Shown here: positions 6,617 to 9,862 of the stretch, one piece after another
Position numbering within the stretch: the stretch's first letter is position 1
Layout of the letters: each line of letters begins with the position of its first letter
The notes under the pieces: model-generated
Told to the model about the DNA's origin: nothing
Seen by the model: the letters and a program-made list of their open reading frames with translations, nothing else
The model's database searches: none
Position numbers and translations under genes: made by a program
NCBI GenBank assembly: GCA_013140415.1
Contig: JABFSW010000039.1
Span: forward strand, 1-9,862
Reading direction: 5' to 3'
DNA from: Nitrosarchaeum sp.
GTDB taxonomy: Archaea > Thermoproteota > Nitrososphaeria > Nitrososphaerales > Nitrosopumilaceae
Length of the DNA: 9,862 nucleotides

Positions 6617-6871
6617 ATGGGATTTACTTTAGATTCTATAATGTCATTGCAAGATCAAGTTAAACAAATTTTAAATGATTTTGATAATTCCTCCTCTGAT
6701 AAAATCCTTGCAATTTTAACCCAAATTCAACCCACTCTTAAAAGCGATATTACGCGAACTTATCTTCATGGCAAAATTCAGGCAATTCTAGGCATAAATG
6801 ACAATGCTGAAAAGAAGAAATTATGTAAAAATCTCAAACCCTACCTTGATTGGTATATTCAAGGAATATAA
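6617..6871 (+). CDS. Hypothetical helical protein, 84 residues
   Basis: The product (MGFTLDSIMSLQDQVKQILN...) is predicted to be all helical, with amphipathic stretches, no cysteine pairs apart from a single C75, no signal peptide and no membrane span. No family is recognised. The ATG at 6617 lies 14 bases after the preceding stop, so co-transcription with the two genes upstream is likely. Its stop abuts exactly the stop of the convergent gene that ends at 6872, with no bases between. Confidence 0.6.
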   Translation: MGFTLDSIMSLQDQVKQILNDFDNSSSDKILAILTQIQPTLKSDITRTYLHGKIQAILGINDNAEKKKLCKNLKPYLDWYIQGI

Positions 6872-7294
6872 TTAGATTGAAAACTCTCTGATTTTATCTG
6901 ATGCGTTTTTAATTATTTCCAAATCATTTTTGACTAACGGTAAATCCCCTATTAACTTTAAAAAATACTCATGTCCTATATCTTGAGCTTTTTTAATATC
7001 TGACTCGTAGCACAAAAGCGCTTTTAGTAAAAATGGCGAGTCTTCACTTAAAGAATTAAACAGTTTACTATCTGATAAACAACCTTGAATTTTTTTTACC
7101 ATCTCATCGATTTTTGGTATTGTCTTCATGGCTTCTTGTTGCAGTATTGTTCCAAACATGGCTGATGAATCTTTTAATTCCGGACTGTTACCTATGGTTC
7201 TTAATCTTTTTTTATAATGGTTTAATGATTTTAAAACTATTTCATATCCGCCTTCATCTTTCAAGTATACGCCTAGCTCAATTTTCTCTGACAA
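6872..7294 (-). CDS. Hypothetical helical protein, 140 residues
   Basis: The protein (MSEKIELGVYLKDEGGYEIV...) is predicted helical throughout after residue 15, with lysine and glutamate-rich amphipathic helices and no signal peptide, membrane span or zinc site. It may be a small oligomeric or coiled-coil protein; I do not recognise a family. The start is TTG at 7294, supported by a TATA-like element 27 bases upstream that would make the mRNA leaderless. An overlapping plus-strand frame at 7114-7350 is very hydrophobic and looks like the complement of this gene. Its stop directly meets that of the gene at 6617-6871. Confidence 0.65.
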   Translation of the reverse strand: MSEKIELGVYLKDEGGYEIVLKSLNHYKKRLRTIGNSPELKDSSAMFGTILQQEAMKTIPKIDEMVKKIQGCLSDSKLFNSLSEDSPFLLKALLCYESDIKKAQDIGHEYFLKLIGDLPLVKNDLEIIKNASDKIREFSI

Positions 7295-7317
7295 TTTTTA
7301 AAGTTGGCTTTCAGTAT

Positions 7318-7325
7318 TATTATAA
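7318..7325 (-). promoter_or_regulatory. TATA-like box of the 6872-7294 gene
   Basis: TTATAATA on the minus strand, centred 27 bases before the TTG at 7294. It supports this rare start codon and a leaderless transcript. Confidence 0.45.
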
Positions 7326-7417
7326 TTTCTGCATTCCTGTTTTAGTATGATTTCTACTTGTTACTAATATACAAGAAATGCTTAACTAACTTACTGAATC
7401 TCAAAAATGAATTTGGC

Positions 7418-7585
7418 ATGAAGCCTTTACTTGCGTGTTGTCCCAACTGTGATGGTGCATCTCTTTATTGCGGAAAAATTCCCACAACGCTACGAGATAT
7501 GGCAAACAAGGAAGTGTTATTCTGTAAGGCATGCAAGTTTGTCGTTCCTGTAGATGAATTCAAAAAGATGCTATCTAGCATATGA
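7418..7585 (+). CDS. Single zinc-ribbon protein, about 55 residues
   Basis: From the ATG at 7418 the product has the pairs C8-P-N-C11 and C36-K-A-C39, with extra cysteines at 7 and 18, and a spacing that fits one zinc ribbon. The C-terminus (VPVDEFKKMLSSI) is a short amphipathic helix. Such proteins often bind nucleic acid or a partner complex; no specific role is visible. An in-frame TTG at 7358 would add 20 residues, but those residues are not zinc-ribbon-like and an ATG is more likely. The gene stands between two minus-strand genes and is divergent from the one starting at 7294, with its own promoter probably in 7360-7395. Confidence 0.6.
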   Translation: MKPLLACCPNCDGASLYCGKIPTTLRDMANKEVLFCKACKFVVPVDEFKKMLSSI

Positions 7586-7607
7586 TTCATTTCTGAATTA
7601 GCAATCA

Positions 7608-7838
7608 CTATTCTTTAACATCAAAATCTTGAATTTGTGGTTGGTTTCTATTTATTAGATACAACAAAACCCCTGCTAGCGTTACACCCATGCCTAATAA
7701 TCCGATAAATGTCCCTGCATGCTTTATCATTCTAAAAAAAGATTCTATCTGGGGGCTGCTCTGAATTGCATAAAACAATACCAATCCACATATTACCATA
7801 ATTATTCCTGCGACAATAATTACTACACCACTTTTCAT
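7608..7838 (-). CDS. Small membrane protein with two transmembrane helices
   Basis: The 76-residue product has hydrophobic helices at about 4-25 and 41-62, with a polar linker (QSSPQIESFFRMIKH) between and a short charged tail (NRNQPQIQDFDVKE). With two spans, both ends would lie on the same side of the membrane, probably the cytoplasm given the charged tail. No family is recognised. The ATG at 7838 has a TATA-like element 27 bases upstream. It is divergent from the cupredoxin gene, with about 99 bases between starts, which allows but does not prove shared control. Confidence 0.65.
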   Translation of the reverse strand: MKSGVVIIVAGIIMVICGLVLFYAIQSSPQIESFFRMIKHAGTFIGLLGMGVTLAGVLLYLINRNQPQIQDFDVKE

Positions 7839-7861
7839 TGATTAATCACAGGTATGCCATC

Positions 7862-7869
7862 TAATAAAC
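7862..7869 (-). promoter_or_regulatory. TATA-like box of the two-helix membrane protein gene
   Basis: GTTTATTA on the minus strand, centred 27 bases before the ATG at 7838, consistent with a leaderless transcript. Confidence 0.45.
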
Positions 7870-7910
7870 TCCAATAATTTTTTGTGATTAATTTTAAACA
7901 CCATAACCCC

Positions 7911-7918
7911 TTTAAATT
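7911..7918 (+). promoter_or_regulatory. TATA box of the cupredoxin gene
   Basis: TTTAAATT, centred about 24 bases before the ATG at 7938. It argues that translation starts at this ATG and not at the GTG at 7884, which lies upstream of the box. Confidence 0.55.
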
Positions 7919-7937
7919 AAATTGGTTTCTAACTAGT

Positions 7938-8750
7938 ATGAACATTTTATTTTTGATTACATTGATTCTGCTATTTTCTATTGCTTTTCCCAATCTTGTC
8001 TTTGCTTCAAGTTATGACATTAACATACCCACAGGAGCTGCAAGTCCAGATGCACCATATTTTTGGCAAAATGAAAAATCTGGATTAGCTACTGGTGATA
8101 TTGATATTTTAATTGATGATACTGTTGCATGGAAAAATGCAGATACAGTAGCACACACTGTTACATCCGGAACTCCAAGTGACGGACCAGATGGTATTTT
8201 TGGAAACTCTGATCTTTTGAATCCTGGACAGTCATATCAATTCACATTTGATAAAAAAGGTCAGTATCCATACTATTGTCTTATTCATCCATGGATGACT
8301 GGAATTGTTTCAGTTACTGATGGATATCAGATAATTCCTGATGTCGGACAAACTATAGGTGATGGTAATGCAGTCTTTGATGTAGAATATAGATTCAATC
8401 GAGCTCTGTCTCTTACTCTAGTGGATGAACAGCAAAAATTACTTACGTTTGAAATACTTGGACATTCACAATCTGATGATAATACTCTGAAAATTCGCTT
8501 ACCTGCTGCTCTTATTGATGGTCCATTTGTCATAATAGTTGATGGAGAAAAGATCACTGACTATGAACATTTCAAAGACAATGATCTAAACACCATTTCA
8601 GTTTCTATACCTGAAGATTCAAAATTGCTCACCATAATTGGAACTTTTATTGTGCCTGAATTTGGAGCAATATCTATTGTAATACTTGCAATTGCTACTA
8701 TGTGCATTATCATGATGAGGCAAAAATCAATATTTCAATTAAAGTTCTGA
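7938..8750 (+). CDS. Membrane-anchored cupredoxin (plastocyanin-like) with PEFG C-terminal sorting signal
   Basis: The 270-residue protein starts with a signal peptide (hydrophobic 2-19, cleavage after NLVFA, 23/24). A type 1 copper domain follows, with ligands H73 in AHTVTSG and C114, H117 and M120 in YYCLIHPWM; this is the blue-copper C-x2-H-x2-M pattern. Residues about 130-235 form a second beta domain containing VDGEKITDYEHF. The C-terminus is VPEFG (PEFG at 240-243) followed by a hydrophobic helix and a basic tail, the layout of PEFG-CTERM proteins handled by a thaumarchaeal archaeosortase. It probably carries electrons outside the membrane, where ammonia-oxidising archaea use copper proteins in place of cytochrome c; the redox partner is not shown. 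The ATG is favoured over the upstream GTG at 7884 by the signal peptide and the TATA box. Confidence 0.85.
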   Translation: MNILFLITLILLFSIAFPNLVFASSYDINIPTGAASPDAPYFWQNEKSGLATGDIDILIDDTVAWKNADTVAHTVTSGTPSDGPDGIFGNSDLLNPGQSYQFTFDKKGQYPYYCLIHPWMTGIVSVTDGYQIIPDVGQTIGDGNAVFDVEYRFNRALSLTLVDEQQKLLTFEILGHSQSDDNTLKIRLPAALIDGPFVIIVDGEKITDYEHFKDNDLNTISVSIPEDSKLLTIIGTFIVPEFGAISIVILAIATMCIIMMRQKSIFQLKF

Positions 8751-8820
8751 TTTGATAATTATATAATTTTGACTAGTCCAATGAGAACATTCACAATCCT
8801 GTCGTTCATTGTTAATCTTT

Positions 8821-8828
8821 TGAAATAA
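8821..8828 (+). promoter_or_regulatory. Possible TATA-like box of the secreted repeat protein gene
   Basis: TGAAATAA lies about 29 bases before the ATG at 8854. The spacing is slightly long and the match modest. The spacer back to the cupredoxin stop is 103 bases, enough for an independent promoter. Confidence 0.3.
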
Positions 8829-8853
8829 ACTCACTTTGAATCAAAATAATATC

Positions 8854-9862
8854 ATGAAAGTTCTGTTTTTTTTGATATTTTTCTCATTTATTATTCCTCA
8901 AATTGCATATGGTTCTGAAATTTCAGCCATTCCTGAAAAAGCGATATTTGGTCCTAATGACTGGATTAAAATTTTTCTCAATATCAATGGTTACTCCGGT
9001 GGTGAGATTAATTGGAATGCAACTCAGCCAGATGGTGCCACTGTTAGTGGTACCATTGCAAGTCTTCAAGCATCAAAAACAACTCACACAATTGTTAGAA
9101 ATGCCTTTGATAATCAATTTGGACACTGGAAAATAGAATATCAGTACAATGATGTAAAAAAACTAGTTGATATTGAAGTTGAGCAGTTAACTGTTTCAGC
9201 TACAACTGATAAACTCTCATACGGTCCAAATGATATTGCGACTGTTCAATTTTCTACTAATTATTATGATCCAAATTCTGCCAAAGCTGAATTTTTATTT
9301 ATAAACATTTTAGACGACAAAGGAATTCCTGCCAAACTAGTTGACGATGTTAAAATCAAAGTATCTCAATCCAATATTGTTCTACGTTTCTCAATGTATG
9401 ATCTACTAAAATATAATTCTCCTGGGAATTATCATGCGGTTGTAAATTATTATGATAATCAAGTAGATGTTCCTTTTGTTGTTTATGACATAAATTCTAA
9501 AACTATTTTTTTGGGAAGTGATAAAAATCTCTATGATCCAGGTGACTCTGTAGAAATTGATATAGTTATACCTGATCTATTTGCAAGTTCTGGTGTTTTG
9601 ACTATAACATCACCGTCTGGAAAAGTAAACACAAAAACCATTTCTACTGTGTCTTCTTTGAATAGAGTGTACTTTGATGGAATCACCTCATCTGAAATTG
9701 GAACTTATACTGTTAGATTTGATTATGGAGGTAATATTGCCACAAAAACTTTTGATGTATTAATAGAATCACTTGCAAAACCTACTTTATCTGAATTTGA
9801 TATTGACATATTTCTGGATAAATCTCAGTATAGGCCTGGAGAAATCATCAATGCCACAATCA
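8854..9862 (+). CDS. Large secreted protein with Ig-like repeats (5' part, runs off the right edge)
   Basis: From the ATG at 8854 the frame stays open to the window edge (336 codons). A signal peptide occupies residues 1-20 (hydrophobic core 3-16, cleavage after AYG). The rest is beta-rich and repeats a motif about every 100 residues: EKAIFGPND at 28-36, DKLSYGPND at 119-127, DKNLYDPGD at 223-231 and DKSQYRPGE at 322-330. Each opens a hydrophobic strand, as in the Ig-like or macroglobulin-type (MG2) domains of surface proteins. Domain ends such as GHWKIEYQY and GTYTVRFDY also recur. It is probably a cell-surface protein, perhaps anchored by a C-terminal signal like that of the preceding cupredoxin, but its end is not in the window. 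No substrate or binding partner can be inferred. Confidence 0.8.
   Translation, partial: MKVLFFLIFFSFIIPQIAYGSEISAIPEKAIFGPNDWIKIFLNINGYSGGEINWNATQPDGATVSGTIASLQASKTTHTIVRNAFDNQFGHWKIEYQYNDVKKLVDIEVEQLTVSATTDKLSYGPNDIATVQFSTNYYDPNSAKAEFLFINILDDKGIPAKLVDDVKIKVSQSNIVLRFSMYDLLKYNSPGNYHAVVNYYDNQVDVPFVVYDINSKTIFLGSDKNLYDPGDSVEIDIVIPDLFASSGVLTITSPSGKVNTKTISTVSSLNRVYFDGITSSEIGTYTVRFDYGGNIATKTFDVLIESLAKPTLSEFDIDIFLDKSQYRPGEIINATI

Noticed and set aside
7114..7350. A plus-strand open frame of 78 codons, very hydrophobic
   Set aside because: It lies mostly opposite the helical gene at 6872-7294, whose composition looks like a real protein and whose start has a TATA box. The hydrophobicity follows from the complementary codons.
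7884..7937. GTG start for the cupredoxin, adding 18 residues
   Set aside because: The added residues (MINFKHHNPFKLNWFLTS) precede a complete signal peptide, and the TATA box lies within this stretch, so the ATG at 7938 is preferred.
8903..9136. A plus-strand open frame of 77 codons near the right end
   Set aside because: It overlaps the secreted repeat protein in another frame. The frame from 8854 has a signal peptide, periodic domains and stays open to the edge.
1..9862. CRISPR arrays, tRNA, rRNA and insertion sequences
   Set aside because: Looked for by eye on both strands; no regularly spaced repeats, cloverleaf, rRNA segment or transposase with inverted ends was seen.

Overview
The window looks like part of an AT-rich chromosome of a member of the Thaumarchaeota (Nitrososphaerota), close to the marine ammonia oxidisers of the Nitrosopumilus/Nitrosarchaeum type. 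The reasons are an archaeal elongation factor 2, promoters with a TATA-like box about 23-30 bases before the start codon and no Shine-Dalgarno sequence, a blue-copper protein carrying a PEFG-type C-terminal sorting signal, and many short cysteine-pair proteins. The lineage call rests on protein character and not on a database search.

Layout. Bases 1-840 hold three small cysteine-pair (zinc-ribbon-like) genes: two on the minus strand in tandem, one running off the left edge, and one on the plus strand. Bases 862-2007 hold a minus-strand gene of unknown function and a gene of the MqnD family (futalosine-type menaquinone synthesis). The fusA/EF-2 gene (2196-4388) is divergent from mqnD and is the best-supported gene here. 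It is followed in the same reading frame by a NERD-type nuclease-like gene (4449-5156) and, 11 bases later, by a 49-codon ORF that resembles only the first strands of a Cas1/casposase protein. Convergent to that lies a small exported protein (5314-5595).

From 5596 to 7838 there is a winged-helix regulator with a perfect 18-bp palindrome between its TATA box and its start codon, then small genes of unknown function, a one-ribbon zinc protein and a two-helix membrane protein. The right end (7938-9862) is a cell-surface module: a membrane-anchored cupredoxin with a PEFG tail, then the first 336 residues of a large secreted protein built from Ig-like repeats of about 100 residues, cut by the window edge.

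Working together. EF-2 serves translation, MqnD (if correct) serves quinone supply, and the cupredoxin serves extracytoplasmic electron transfer, which fits a copper- and menaquinone-based respiratory chain. No rRNA, tRNA, CRISPR array or insertion sequence was seen. The least ordinary stretch is 4449-5730: the NERD gene, the Cas1-like fragment, the exported small protein and the palindrome-controlled regulator. No gap between genes exceeds 200 bases.
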